A stretch of DNA of 64,000 nt from an uncultured Clostridia bacterium (GCA_949482135.1 CASYFC010000006.1:55482-119481), one strand, 5' to 3'; positions 53,496-63,550 are shown, numbered from the stretch's first letter. Program-made: numbers and translations. The notes: generated by a model not told the origin, from the letters alone.

Positions 53496-56438
53496 ATGTT
53501 ATTTTTGGAAAAATTAGAACAAAAAAGATTATATATAATTTTAGTAATTATAATATGCATACTATTTGGAATCATGTATGCAGTATTTTTTATGCCAGAA
53601 AAGTTTATTTCATCTACTTCAATAATGTTAATGCAAATGGAAGGTTATGGGCAAAATGAAAATACTGTTGAATTAACAGATAAAAAAATGTCAACTTTTG
53701 AAGAATTAATAAAAAGTGATTCTAATTTACAGAATATTAAGGAAGAATTAAATTTAAATACAGAAATTAATAGAAAAAATGTATCTGTAGAAAGAATCTC
53801 TAAATCAGATACATTTCAGATAAAAGTAACTGATTGTAATTCTGATAATGCTATAAAAATAAACTCAGAAATAACAAAATCATTTGAAAATAATATTATA
53901 TCAATGTATACAAATAAATATATATATATCGTAGATGATGCTCATATAGTAAGTTCTAGTAAATTATTTTCAATTATTTATTGTGTAATTTCTTCACTAA
54001 TAATAGGTATTTTAATTGATATAGCTTATATTATTGTTTTGATGAGAATTGAAAAAAATATAAAAAATAGTAATGATATCGAAACTAACTTTTCTTTAAA
54101 AGTTTTAGGATTAATACCATTAAGAAAGCAAAATAAAAAAGTTGAATTAATAGTGTCTGAAGTAGAGAAAACATCAACTAATAAAGCATTTAAAAAACTT
54201 AGATCAAATATTCAATTTTTAAATGTAAATAATAAAAATAAAAATATTATTTTAATAACAAACTGTTCAGGAAAAGAAGGAAAATCTTACATATCAGCAA
54301 ATTTAGCAATAAGCTATGCTAATGTTGGGAAAAAAGTTATTTTAGTAGATTGCGATTTAACCACAGGAAATCAGGCTGAAATTTTTAATATGCCTAATAA
54401 TATGGGACTTTCAAATTTTTTATCTAATTTAGATGAAAATGGTATTGAAATAAATGAAAGAATAAATAGTTTTATAAAAGAAACAAATATAAAAAATTTA
54501 AATATTATTACATCTGGTACTGTACCACCTAATTCATCAGAACTATTAAGTTCAGAAAAGTTCTCTCAAATGTTAAAAGATTTAAGTGTATTTTATGATG
54601 TGATTATATTAGATGGAACTGTTATTTTAAACAAAATAGATTCATTAATTTTATCAAGATATGCAACTTCGTCTATTATAGTTTTAGTTGCAAAGAAAAC
54701 TGCAAAAGATGACTTATGGAAATCTAAAAGAGATATTCAAAATGTTGGTGGAAGAATAATTGGTGTAATTTTAAATAAAGTAAGAATTAAAGAAGAAAAA
54801 GAAGAAAATATAGTTTATACAATATTAGAAAATATAAAAGAAAAAATAAAACAAATTATATCAAAATTAAGAGATAATAAGAAACAAAAACTTTTAAATG
54901 AATCAACAATAAATATTGAAGATACCAATATGTGCATTGAAATTAAAAATGAAGAAAACATTTCTAATAATATAATAATTGAAGAAAACAAAGAAGATAA
55001 TATAGAAAACAGTACAACAGATAATAAAATAGAAAATGAAATTCAAGAAGAAAATTTTGATAACAATGCTGATTTAAAAGATAATGAAATATCTGAAAAT
55101 AATAATATAGGGATTAGTGCAAAAAACGAAGAAAAAAATGAAATTGTAGAAAACAATAATGAAATTATTAGTAATGAGAAAAAATATATAGAGAATAAAA
55201 AAAGTAAACTTGATATTGTAAAAAAATATATAAGAAAAACGATAAAAATAGGTAGAATTAAAATAATAAAATCTTATAGAACAATAAAAAGAACATTAGA
55301 AAATAGAACCAATAAAAATCTAGAAAATATAAGCAAAATTAATAATTTACAGGAAGATATTAAGGAAAATAAACCTAAAAGCGATGATGCAGTATTAGTT
55401 ATTGTTGATAGTAATAATGAAGTTTGTAGAGCATTTTCAAAAAAGTGTTTTACAGAAAAGTTAGTTAGAGGATTAGATACTGCTGATGGATTTATAAAAG
55501 TACAATATTCTGCATATACAGTAAGAAAAAGAATAGAAGCAATGATGCTGAGATATTTATTAACTAAAAGACAGGCGGCCAGAATCGACCCCCTTGTATA
55601 TGCAACATTAATTGATTATGATGAATGTGTTTGGATTGAACAAAAAGCAGCATCAAACAAAGCAGAATCTTATGTATTGGCTATGGCAAAAGATTATGAG
55701 AAAGCTGAAAATGAAACAAGAAAAAATTATATCATAAGATGTCAAAAAGCAAGAAAAGAGGAATTGGCACAGTCTGAAATTGAAATTGAATACAATATAG
55801 ATTTATTATGGAATGTAAGCAAAATGAAATTTTTTGATAAAGTTGCAATGTATAGATATGCAAAAATATATGGTAAAACAAATCTTATAGATAGTGATTA
55901 CGATATGGCTTATATAGAGGAAGATGAAGAAAAAGAATATAAAGCAGAGAGTGGTGAGGATGTTAAAAACCAAAAAAATCTGTTTAAAAAAATAAATCCT
56001 TTAAAAAAAATAGAAGAAGTGAAAAAAAATATTACTAATGTTGAACAAGTAAAAGCAAAAACAATAAAAGAATTAGAAGAAGAAATAGATAATAAATTAA
56101 ATGAAAAAAATGAATATGTTCAAGAAAACCTTTTTAACTCAAATTTTTCTGAAATAATAGTAGAAGAAAATGAAGTTTATAATGCTGAATTACAAAAGCA
56201 AGAAAGAAAAAAAGAAGCAGAAGTTTTAAGGAAAATTCAAAAAGAAAAGATTGCCCAAAAGAAAAAGGAAGAGAAAACTCGTAGAGAGAAAAGAAGAGAA
56301 GAAAAAATCAGACAAAGAGAAGAACAAAAAAGAGTAAGAGAAATAGAACGTGAGAAAAAAATAGAAGAGGCTCGTATAGAAGAGGAACTTCTTGGAGATA
56401 ATTTATATCCAAAGACAAAATATAATAAAAATTTATAG
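53496..56438 (+). CDS. Wzz/BY-kinase-like protein fused to an uncharacterised C-terminal region
   Basis: This is an unusually long (980 residue) polysaccharide co-polymerase-like protein. Residues about 1-180 form a Wzz domain with two membrane helices (13-33 and 153-180). Residues about 220-430 form a CpsD/Wzc-type kinase domain: LRSNIQFLNVN, Walker A NCSGKEGKSYISANLA near 259, Walker A' VILVDCDLTTGN, Walker B VIILDG, and VGGRIIGVILNKV. A polar N/E-rich linker (about 440-600) follows. Residues about 629-810 look like a folded basic domain (DDAVLVIVDSNNEVCRAFSK, KRIEAMMLRYLLTKRQAARI, LVYATLIDYDECVWIEQKAA) that I do not recognise. The end is a K/E-rich coiled coil. No clear Tyr cluster is seen at the C-terminus. 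It may control export of a surface polymer. Confidence 0.78.
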   Translation: MLFLEKLEQKRLYIILVIIICILFGIMYAVFFMPEKFISSTSIMLMQMEGYGQNENTVELTDKKMSTFEELIKSDSNLQNIKEELNLNTEINRKNVSVERISKSDTFQIKVTDCNSDNAIKINSEITKSFENNIISMYTNKYIYIVDDAHIVSSSKLFSIIYCVISSLIIGILIDIAYIIVLMRIEKNIKNSNDIETNFSLKVLGLIPLRKQNKKVELIVSEVEKTSTNKAFKKLRSNIQFLNVNNKNKNIILITNCSGKEGKSYISANLAISYANVGKKVILVDCDLTTGNQAEIFNMPNNMGLSNFLSNLDENGIEINERINSFIKETNIKNLNIITSGTVPPNSSELLSSEKFSQMLKDLSVFYDVIILDGTVILNKIDSLILSRYATSSIIVLVAKKTAKDDLWKSKRDIQNVGGRIIGVILNKVRIKEEKEENIVYTILENIKEKIKQIISKLRDNKKQKLLNESTINIEDTNMCIEIKNEENISNNIIIEENKEDNIENSTTDNKIENEIQEENFDNNADLKDNEISENNNIGISAKNEEKNEIVENNNEIISNEKKYIENKKSKLDIVKKYIRKTIKIGRIKIIKSYRTIKRTLENRTNKNLENISKINNLQEDIKENKPKSDDAVLVIVDSNNEVCRAFSKKCFTEKLVRGLDTADGFIKVQYSAYTVRKRIEAMMLRYLLTKRQAARIDPLVYATLIDYDECVWIEQKAASNKAESYVLAMAKDYEKAENETRKNYIIRCQKARKEELAQSEIEIEYNIDLLWNVSKMKFFDKVAMYRYAKIYGKTNLIDSDYDMAYIEEDEEKEYKAESGEDVKNQKNLFKKINPLKKIEEVKKNITNVEQVKAKTIKELEEEIDNKLNEKNEYVQENLFNSNFSEIIVEENEVYNAELQKQERKKEAEVLRKIQKEKIAQKKKEEKTRREKRREEKIRQREEQKRVREIEREKKIEEARIEEELLGDNLYPKTKYNKNL

Positions 56439-56454
56439 AAATAATATACTAATA

Positions 56455-56504
56455 AAAGACAAAGAAAATGAAGTAAATTTCTTCAAAATTCTTTGTCTTT
56501 TTTG
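56455..56504 (+). terminator. Intrinsic terminator
   Basis: AAAGACAAAGAA / TTCTTTGTCTTT, a 12-bp perfect stem with an additional inner GAAG...CTTC pairing, then TTT. Confidence 0.82.
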
Positions 56505-56579
56505 CTTTAAATATTGAAATTATATTGATATAATTATATAATAGAAAAAAATTAGAAAGAGTATGAGGGCTATATAAAT

Positions 56580-57911
56580 ATGGAAAAAAATAATAGTTTA
56601 GATATATTTGAGAGAGCTTGGGGATCAGCATTAATAAAAACAAATTCAACTTTTTTTAGAATGACTGGAGAAATAGGAGATGCAGCTGATGTTAGTACAT
56701 TATATGATTATGTACAAAAAAATCCAAATGCATTTACAAATAAAATAAGTGCTGAAAAAAGATTTGATGATAAATTAAGAAAATATTATGTAATGGAAGT
56801 TGATGATAAAACAGGAAGAGGAGATAATAATAAAGCAACAATTTTAACAGATAACAAAGGACAAGATATTGCTTTAATTTATATTAGAGATTCACAAGTA
56901 GTTGTAGAAGTTTCACCATCACTTCTTAAAAATAATGAAAAAATGTTAAAATTAGCTTCTATATCAGAAAATGGACAAATGTTAGAAATTGGTAATGTCG
57001 AAGAACTAGCTAAAATTATGGAGCCAAACTCTTTAGATAAAATCGTTGACCAAATAGAAAAATATGACTCTGTTAAAATGAGAGGAAGAGATGATGCAAG
57101 AAATAGAGTAAAAGACTTGGGAATAGAAGAAAAAGAAAAAGCAGCTGTTGTCGGAGAATTAAATGATGGAAAAGAAGTAGATGAAGAAAATGAACTTAGT
57201 GAAGAAGAAATTGTAGAAACGCTTCAAGAACAAAATATAGAAACTTCTGAATTAGATGCAATTGTAAAAGTATGTAAAGAACATGGATTAGATCCAAGGA
57301 ATATAAAACAAACAGCAGAAGTACAATCTGCAAAAGACTTAATTGAAGATATAGATAATGATAGAACAAGAGTTAATCCTGCTGGTGGAAAAGTTACTGT
57401 ATTAAGATTTAAAAATGGTGACTTAAGTCAAAGTTCTGATAAAATTTTTATGATACAAGATGGAGAATTGTTACCAGCAGACAGTGCTAATGATGAGAAA
57501 GTGTCTACAATTCTTGATGAAAATAAAGGAGATAATGTTAGAATTCATAATTTTGATGATCCAAGAGAAACAGAAGTCTTGGCTGAAATTGCAGAATTGA
57601 AAATGGATTATGAAAGTGAAATTGAAAATATAAAAAGTATAAATGCTGCTAATGACCCAGAAAGTCTAAATGAATTATTAGATAGAGTTACAGATAAATA
57701 CAAAGGAGAAGTAGATAGCCTTTTAGATGGATATAATCCAGAAGTAACTCATGAAGAACAAATTAAAGATGATGCTATAGCAGATATAGATGCAACTAAG
57801 GAACAGGCAGAAGATGAAATTAATGATAAAGAAGAACCAGAAGAAGAGGAAGAAAAGGTTCATTTAACTCCAGCTGAAGAAGCAATGAGAAAAAGAGGTT
57901 TTAATATATAA
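56580..57911 (+). CDS. Acidic protein of unknown function
   Basis: This 443-residue soluble acidic protein has no signal peptide or membrane helix. The N-terminal 150 residues look folded (AWGSALIKTNSTFFRMTGEI, DNKGQDIALIYIRDSQVVVE). The middle has helical segments (SEEEIVETLQEQNIETSELD, IVKVCKEHGLDPRNIKQ) and a second beta-like part (GGKVTVLRFKNGDLSQSSDK). The last 70 residues are D/E-rich and end EEAMRKRGFNI. I do not recognise any domain. It lies between the Wzz/kinase fusion and metG, 17 nt before metG, so transcription with metG is likely. Confidence 0.75.
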   Translation: MEKNNSLDIFERAWGSALIKTNSTFFRMTGEIGDAADVSTLYDYVQKNPNAFTNKISAEKRFDDKLRKYYVMEVDDKTGRGDNNKATILTDNKGQDIALIYIRDSQVVVEVSPSLLKNNEKMLKLASISENGQMLEIGNVEELAKIMEPNSLDKIVDQIEKYDSVKMRGRDDARNRVKDLGIEEKEKAAVVGELNDGKEVDEENELSEEEIVETLQEQNIETSELDAIVKVCKEHGLDPRNIKQTAEVQSAKDLIEDIDNDRTRVNPAGGKVTVLRFKNGDLSQSSDKIFMIQDGELLPADSANDEKVSTILDENKGDNVRIHNFDDPRETEVLAEIAELKMDYESEIENIKSINAANDPESLNELLDRVTDKYKGEVDSLLDGYNPEVTHEEQIKDDAIADIDATKEQAEDEINDKEEPEEEEEKVHLTPAEEAMRKRGFNI

Positions 57912-57927
57912 CGACAGGAGAATTGAT

Positions 57928-59532
57928 ATGGAAAAAAGAAATATTTTAATAGGAGGAGCTTGGCCATATGCCAATAGCTCTTTACACTTAGGACATATTG
58001 CAGGATTAATCTCGGGAGATTTTCTTGCAAGATATTATAGATTAAAAGGTGATAATGTACTTTATGTGTCAGGTTCAGATTGCCATGGCACACCAATTAC
58101 AGAAAGAGCCAAAAAAGAAAAATGTTCACCCAAAGATATAGCAAGTAAATATGATGAAGAATTTAATAGAATGTTTAATGGATATCAATTTTCATATGAT
58201 TTATATTCAAGAACATTTGATGAATATCATAAAGAAAAAGTAAAAGTGTTATTTAAGAAATTATATGACAATGGATATATTTATGAAAAATACGAACCAC
58301 AAGCATATTGTGAGCATTGTAATAAATTTTTATCAGATAGAGAAATTGTCTTAACTTGTCCAGAATGTGGAGAAGAAACAAAAGGTGATCAATGTGATCA
58401 TTGTTTGCATGTTCCAACAGGAAGTGAATTAATGGCAGGTAACTGTATTGATTGTGGAGCTAAAGTTGTTGAAAAAGAAAATAAAGTTTTATATTTAGCA
58501 CTTTCAAAATTTCAAAAACAAATTGAAGAACATACCGAAAAAGTAAAATCAGAATGGAGAATAAATGCTCAAAATGAAACAACAAAATATTTAAAACAAG
58601 GATTACTAGATAGGGCTGTAACAAGAGATCTAACTTGGGGAGTAGATATACCATTTGAAGGTTACGAAGATAAAAAGATGTATGTGTGGATTGAAGCTGT
58701 TTTAGGATATATTACAGATACAATGAAACTTTGCGAAGAAAGAAACGATTGTACATGGGAAGATTTTTGGAAAGAAGGACATAATAACAAAATATATATG
58801 TGCCACGGAAAAGACAATATAATGTTCCATAGTATAATTTTAAATGCACTATTATTAGGACAAGAAGAAAATTATCATTTAGTAGATACAATAGTTTCAG
58901 CAGAATATTTGAATTTTAATGATCAAAAATTTTCTAAGAGTAAAGGTATTGGAATGACAGCTCTAGAAGCATTAGATTTATATAATTCAGATTCACTTCG
59001 TTATCATTTATTATCTAATGGTCCAGAAAAGAAAGACACAAATTTTACAATTGAAGATTTTGAAAATACACATAATGGAGAAATTTTAAATAAATTTGGA
59101 AATTTAGTAAATAGAACATTAAGATTTAAAGGGTTAGAAGAAGTTCCAGTAGGAAGTTTAGATAAAGAAATTGAAATTACAATAAAAAACACATATAAAG
59201 AAGTAGGAGACTTAATTGAGAAATTAGAATTTAGAGAAGCAGTAAAAAAAGTTATGGAAGTTGTAGAACTTGGAAATAAATTCTATGATGAAAAACAGCC
59301 ATGGATAGCTAAAAAAGAAAATATTGAAGAGTTTAATAATACAATTTATACATGTACAATAATTATTGCTAACTTATCAAATTTATTTGGACCAGTAATG
59401 CCTACAGCATGCAATAAAATTAAAGAATATTTAAATTTATCAAAAGAAGGTGGTTGGGAATTTGTAACAGTACAAGGTGGATTAAAATTAGAAAACATAG
59501 AACCACTATTCAGTAGAATTGAAAAGAAATAA
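57928..59532 (+). CDS. metG: Methionyl-tRNA synthetase
   Basis: MetG charges tRNA-Met. The 534-residue class I enzyme has the HIGH-like GGAWPYANSSLHLGHIAGLI, a zinc-knuckle insert with two cysteine pairs (CEHCNKFLSDREIVLTCPEC, DQCDHC, NCIDCG), and the KMSKS-like QKFSKSKGIGM. The KFSKS form is a tolerated variant. The C-terminal dimerisation domain seen in some MetG is absent, so it is the short form. ACAGGAGAA precedes the ATG. TmcAL (23576) modifies elongator tRNA-Met, a substrate of this enzyme. Confidence 0.95.
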   Translation: MEKRNILIGGAWPYANSSLHLGHIAGLISGDFLARYYRLKGDNVLYVSGSDCHGTPITERAKKEKCSPKDIASKYDEEFNRMFNGYQFSYDLYSRTFDEYHKEKVKVLFKKLYDNGYIYEKYEPQAYCEHCNKFLSDREIVLTCPECGEETKGDQCDHCLHVPTGSELMAGNCIDCGAKVVEKENKVLYLALSKFQKQIEEHTEKVKSEWRINAQNETTKYLKQGLLDRAVTRDLTWGVDIPFEGYEDKKMYVWIEAVLGYITDTMKLCEERNDCTWEDFWKEGHNNKIYMCHGKDNIMFHSIILNALLLGQEENYHLVDTIVSAEYLNFNDQKFSKSKGIGMTALEALDLYNSDSLRYHLLSNGPEKKDTNFTIEDFENTHNGEILNKFGNLVNRTLRFKGLEEVPVGSLDKEIEITIKNTYKEVGDLIEKLEFREAVKKVMEVVELGNKFYDEKQPWIAKKENIEEFNNTIYTCTIIIANLSNLFGPVMPTACNKIKEYLNLSKEGGWEFVTVQGGLKLENIEPLFSRIEKK

Positions 59533-59557
59533 TTGTTAGACTGAAAGGAATATAATT

Positions 59558-60238
59558 ATGGGAAAAATATTTGTAATAGATGGAACAGATGGAAGTGGAA
59601 AACAAACTCAATTTGATTTATTAAAAGCACATTTAGATAAAGATGGAATTGAGTATAAAACAGTAAGTTTTCCAAATTATGATAGTCCATCATCATCACT
59701 TGTAAAAATGTATTTATCAGGAGAATTTGGAGAAAATGCACAAAATGTTAGTCCATATATTGCATCAACATTTTATGCGGCAGATAGATATGCAACATTT
59801 CAAAAAGAATTCAAAAAATATTATAATGAAGGTGGAATAATTCTTGCAGATAGATATACAACTGCTAACATGGTACATCAGGCAGGAAAAATAAAAAATG
59901 AAGAAGAAAGAGAAAAATTTTTAAACTGGTTATATGATTTAGAATTCAATTTATATGGATTGCCAATGCCAACAAAAGTATTTTTCTTAAATATGCCAAC
60001 AGATAAAGTTGAAGAGCTTATTAAAAATAGAGAAAATAAATTTACACATAATTCAAAAAAAGATATACATGAAAGAGATCCAAAACATTTAAAAGATGCT
60101 TATAATGCTGCCTGCAGTTTAGTAAAAAAATATGATTGGAATGAAATAAAATGTGTAAAGGATAATGAAATAAGAACAAGAGAAGATATACATGAAGAAA
60201 TATACAAGATAGTATATAAAGAAATACAAAAGAAATAA
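59558..60238 (+). CDS. tmk: Thymidylate kinase
   Basis: Tmk phosphorylates dTMP to dTDP. The 226-residue product has the P-loop FVIDGTDGSGKQTQFDLLKA (near 5-20), the SFPNYDSPSSSLVKMYLSGE block with the substrate-binding Pro, the DR-type motif ILADRYTTANMVHQAGK, and the lid KNRENKFTHNSKKDIHERD. Gln in GSGKQT and the SFPNY form are typical of a clostridial/archaeal-like branch. GAAAGGA precedes the ATG, 25 nt after metG. It probably belongs to the metG operon. Confidence 0.93.
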   Translation: MGKIFVIDGTDGSGKQTQFDLLKAHLDKDGIEYKTVSFPNYDSPSSSLVKMYLSGEFGENAQNVSPYIASTFYAADRYATFQKEFKKYYNEGGIILADRYTTANMVHQAGKIKNEEEREKFLNWLYDLEFNLYGLPMPTKVFFLNMPTDKVEELIKNRENKFTHNSKKDIHERDPKHLKDAYNAACSLVKKYDWNEIKCVKDNEIRTREDIHEEIYKIVYKEIQKK

Positions 60239-60254
60239 ACTCATGAGGTAAAAT

Positions 60255-61901
60255 ATGAGAGGTAAAATTGTTAATTTATGTTTAGGATTTATGAACTTAT
60301 TATATGGAGTATTAATTATATTTTTTACAATATATGTACCACAAGATAAAACCTTACTTACAGTTCAAGAAAATCATGTTGTAAAAAATATAATTATGGC
60401 AATATATGTTGTAATGATATCTATAGCTATAATAGACTTAATTCAAAGTCATAATCATAGATCTGATACAGTGTTTAATACATCTTATGTAATTGGTGCT
60501 TTTGCAATAAGTTTTTTATTTATAAAAGAGCCGAGTATAGGTGCATTTAGTATAATATCTGGAATTATTATTTTATACAAAAGTTTAAAAGAGAATCTTG
60601 TTGAATTAAATAGTACAACAGCCATATCAATATCAATAGTTATAATTTCAGTAACACTAATTATAGGGTTAGTAGCTTTTAGATATGCAGATATTGGTGA
60701 AAATATTAAAAATAAAGAGAATAAAGATGAACTTGCATATAAGATAGATTATTTTAAATATATTACTGAATTAGATATTATTGATCCATATATAAATATA
60801 AAAAAAGATGGAAAATTTGGATATATAAATCAATATGGTGAAGCAGTTAATATTGAAAACAATTTTGAATATGACTATGCAAGTCCATTTATAAAAATAA
60901 ATGTATATGATAAAAACTTTTATATTGCTTTAGTTTGTAGAAATGGAAGTTCTTATATAGTATTAAAAAACGGAAGAAAAGTAATGTCATATAGAACTGA
61001 ATCTAATGATGATAATTATGAAGCGAAAATGAAAGAACTAGAAAATATTTATAAAGTAACATTAAGCCAGCCTGGCGAAATGGAATTTGAAGTTCAAAAA
61101 ATTACAGATAATATGCCTAGAGCAGGCGCATATTCAGAAGTAACTTCCGAATACACATATAGATATAATTATAGTGAAGAATATGATATACTTGTAACTC
61201 AATCAAATCTCGGGCTTGGAGATAAATATGAATTTGTAAAAAAAGCTGATAGAGATGTAAAAATAGAATTAAAAGCAGATAATTTAGATTATGATTCTAA
61301 ATATTTATATTTATATTCAAACGGAACAATACCATTTTTTGAAACAGATAAAAGAGTTCAAGGATGGTTTACAAGTTATGGTAAAAGGAATGAAATGTCT
61401 GGTAAAGCTCAAATTCTAGATTTTATAGAAGATAGAATTCTAATAAGAGATTATAATAACAGAACAATATATTTCATGGACGCAGAAACTAAAGAGAAAA
61501 TTTCAGAAGAATATAAAGATATATTTGTGTGTTCTAATGGAAAATACATTGTTAGAAATGCAGATGGATTTTTTAAAGTTATAAATAATGATTATAATAA
61601 AGCATTTGAAAAAGAATTTGTTGCAATAAATCCAAGACTTGTAAATGCTAATTTATATTTAACTACTGATACTTTAGATAATATAAAATTTAGTGATTAT
61701 GGATATGCAAATACAATTAATTGGTCACTTATAAATGAAAATGGAGATGTTTTAATAGATGGAATTGAACAAGTTTATGATTCATACTATAAAATGCCAA
61801 CAGATAAAAAAATTGATGAAGAAAATTATCTAGAATTTACAGAAGATGTAAAAGAACTAGATTATCATTTTCCAGGTGATAAATTTTATCAAAACTATTA
61901 A
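60255..61901 (+). CDS. WG-repeat membrane protein
   Basis: This 548-residue protein begins with five likely membrane helices (about 7-24, 42-60, 72-88, 90-108, 122-143), then an extracytoplasmic part with WG-like repeats (NIKKDGKFGYINQYGEAVNI, KNGRKVMSYRT, TDKRVQGWFTSYGKRNEMSG, INENGDVLIDG-like LINENGDVLIDG). The function is unknown. It differs from the WG protein at 28200 by its multi-helix N-terminus. ATGAGGTAAA precedes the ATG, 16 nt after tmk, so it is at the end of the metG operon; a terminator follows. Confidence 0.8.
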   Translation: MRGKIVNLCLGFMNLLYGVLIIFFTIYVPQDKTLLTVQENHVVKNIIMAIYVVMISIAIIDLIQSHNHRSDTVFNTSYVIGAFAISFLFIKEPSIGAFSIISGIIILYKSLKENLVELNSTTAISISIVIISVTLIIGLVAFRYADIGENIKNKENKDELAYKIDYFKYITELDIIDPYINIKKDGKFGYINQYGEAVNIENNFEYDYASPFIKINVYDKNFYIALVCRNGSSYIVLKNGRKVMSYRTESNDDNYEAKMKELENIYKVTLSQPGEMEFEVQKITDNMPRAGAYSEVTSEYTYRYNYSEEYDILVTQSNLGLGDKYEFVKKADRDVKIELKADNLDYDSKYLYLYSNGTIPFFETDKRVQGWFTSYGKRNEMSGKAQILDFIEDRILIRDYNNRTIYFMDAETKEKISEEYKDIFVCSNGKYIVRNADGFFKVINNDYNKAFEKEFVAINPRLVNANLYLTTDTLDNIKFSDYGYANTINWSLINENGDVLIDGIEQVYDSYYKMPTDKKIDEENYLEFTEDVKELDYHFPGDKFYQNY

Positions 61902-61936
61902 AAATTTTTATAAAAATTAAATAAATGTAAATAATA

Positions 61937-61969
61937 AAAATAGAGTTAAAGTTTTAACTCTATTTTTTA
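61937..61969 (+). terminator. Intrinsic terminator
   Basis: AAAATAGAGTTAAA / TTTAACTCTATTTT, a 14-bp perfect stem with a 2-nt loop region and further T residues. Confidence 0.88.
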
Positions 61970-62041
61970 TTTTATGAAAAATTATTTATTATATAATAGT
62001 AATTTTGTTAATTAAAGGGAATTTATAGGAGGTTTCTTATT

Positions 62042-62206
62042 ATGGATCAAAAAATACGTTGTACAGTAGAAAGCTGTAAATATAATAATTGTCATGACAG
62101 AATGTGTGAATTAAATCAAATTGAGGTTCAAGCTTGTCCAGGATGTTCAAATGGAAGCGCAAAAGACGAATCAATGTGTGGAAGCTACAAATGTAAGTGT
62201 CATTAA
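62042..62206 (+). CDS. DUF1540 cysteine-rich small protein
   Basis: This 54-residue protein has nine cysteines in a pattern typical of DUF1540: IRCTVESCKYNNCHDRMCEL, then EVQACPGCS and SMCGSYKCKCH. The cysteines probably bind a metal such as zinc. DUF1540 proteins are frequent in spore-forming Firmicutes, but the function is not established. TAGGAGG lies 8 nt before the ATG at 62042. Terminators lie on both sides, so it is a stand-alone gene. Confidence 0.85.
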   Translation: MDQKIRCTVESCKYNNCHDRMCELNQIEVQACPGCSNGSAKDESMCGSYKCKCH

Positions 62207-62220
62207 AATAAAGTAATCAA

Positions 62221-62262
62221 AAAAGTTATTTAGTTAAAGAAATTTACTAAATAACTTTTTTA
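62221..62262 (+). terminator. Intrinsic terminator
   Basis: AAAAGTTATTTAGT / ACTAAATAACTTTT, a 14-bp perfect stem, 11-nt loop, T tail. Confidence 0.88.
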
Positions 62263-62352
62263 TTAATAAATAATCAACACATTTCCCCACTAATTATCAA
62301 AACTATTTACAATTATTTTATTCTTTTTTTAATATAAAATTAGGAGGTAAAA

Positions 62353-63264
62353 ATGAAAAATAATTTAAAAATCACATTTTATGATTTATTTGATGAATGG
62401 CTAAACTATAAGAGGACAAAGGTTAAAGAGTCTACGTATTTTAATTATAGTTTTGTAGTAAATGAATGTTTAAAAAAATATTTTGAAAATGTAAATTTAG
62501 AAGAAGTTGGAGCAATTGATTTTTATTCTATTATTGATAGATTAAGTCAACAAGTATCAAAAAAGACTTTAAGAGATAGAATTTCAATTTTAAAATCTAT
62601 ATTGAAATATGGAGAAAGAAAATATGATATGGATTTTAAAGTAGATTTAATAAATATGCCAACAATTTATAATAAAGAAATAGAGGTATTAACAGAAAGA
62701 GAAAAAAATAGAATTACTAATTATCTTTTAGAGACAGAAAATGTTAGAGAACTAGGAATTTTAATAAGTCTATATACTGGGCTTAGAATAGGAGAAGTTT
62801 GTGCTTTAAAATGGAAAAATATTGATTTTGAAAAGAAACTTATAGAAGTTGAAAAAACAGTGCAAAGAGTTTATATGGGGGAAAAAGATACAAAACTTAT
62901 ATTTTCAGAACCTAAAACAGTAAAATCTATAAGAAAAATACCTATTGCTGAAGTATTATTAAAAAAGTTAAAAGAAACAAGGAGATTTTATCCCAAGGAT
63001 GCTTTTATATTAACAGGAACAGAAACAAGATTTATGGAGCCAATAACATATAGATTCACATATAAGAAATGCTTAAGAAATTGTAGAGTTACTTATAAAA
63101 AGTTTCATTGTCTAAGACATACTTTTGCTACAAGATGTATTAGAGCTGGGATGGATGTAAAATCTCTAAGCGAAGTATTAGGACATAATAATGTTAATGT
63201 AACCCTTTCTATATATGTTCACTCTTCATACAAGGTTAAGAAAAAGTATATAGATAAAATATAA
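62353..63264 (+). CDS. Tyrosine recombinase / phage-type integrase
   Basis: This 303-residue integrase has an N-terminal SAM-like core-binding domain (FDEWLNYKRTKVKESTYFNY) and the C-terminal catalytic domain: first Arg in YTGLRIGEVCALKW (near 144), a Lys region (SEPKTVKSIRKIP), the HxxR block FHCLRHTFATRCIRAGMDVK, the second His in LSEVLGHNNVNVT, and the Tyr nucleophile in SIYVHSSY. All five key residues appear present, so it may be active. No excisionase, phage gene or transposon is adjacent. AGGAGGT precedes the ATG. Codon use is native-like, suggesting old residence. Confidence 0.9.
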   Translation: MKNNLKITFYDLFDEWLNYKRTKVKESTYFNYSFVVNECLKKYFENVNLEEVGAIDFYSIIDRLSQQVSKKTLRDRISILKSILKYGERKYDMDFKVDLINMPTIYNKEIEVLTEREKNRITNYLLETENVRELGILISLYTGLRIGEVCALKWKNIDFEKKLIEVEKTVQRVYMGEKDTKLIFSEPKTVKSIRKIPIAEVLLKKLKETRRFYPKDAFILTGTETRFMEPITYRFTYKKCLRNCRVTYKKFHCLRHTFATRCIRAGMDVKSLSEVLGHNNVNVTLSIYVHSSYKVKKKYIDKI

Positions 63265-63550
63265 AATTAAGTACTATACTTTTAAATGCATTTCTAATGT
63301 ATGCAAAGAGAATGCACGATGCAGAAAACTTGGTATGATTGGATTACACAGTATAGATTATTAAATTATATACTTAATAATAGCAAAAAATGTATATTTA
63401 CAAAAATAAAAAGTTTGTTGTGTAAGGAGTAGGAAACATTAAATGTTAATGAATGGACATTTCTTTCAGTTACAGGAGGAATAGGAAGTATATTATATGA
63501 TTGGAACAATAATCACTACAATCGCATTATTTTCACTAACCTATAACAAA
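63265..63550 (+). other. Gap after the integrase: no convincing gene
   Basis: This 286-nt stretch (part of a 398-nt gap to fba) holds several ATGCA/TGCAT pieces (63286-63324) that could be recombinase arm sites. A 23-codon hydrophobic peptide frame (ATG at 63497, beginning MIGTIITTIALFSLTYN) ends just before the terminator. It resembles small membrane toxins in length and hydrophobicity only, and I do not call it a gene. Confidence 0.3.

Noticed and set aside
54900-55330. Low-complexity A-rich stretch as non-coding or decayed DNA
   Set aside because: The reading frame stays open through it and the N/E-rich composition is a plausible linker between the kinase and C-terminal domains.
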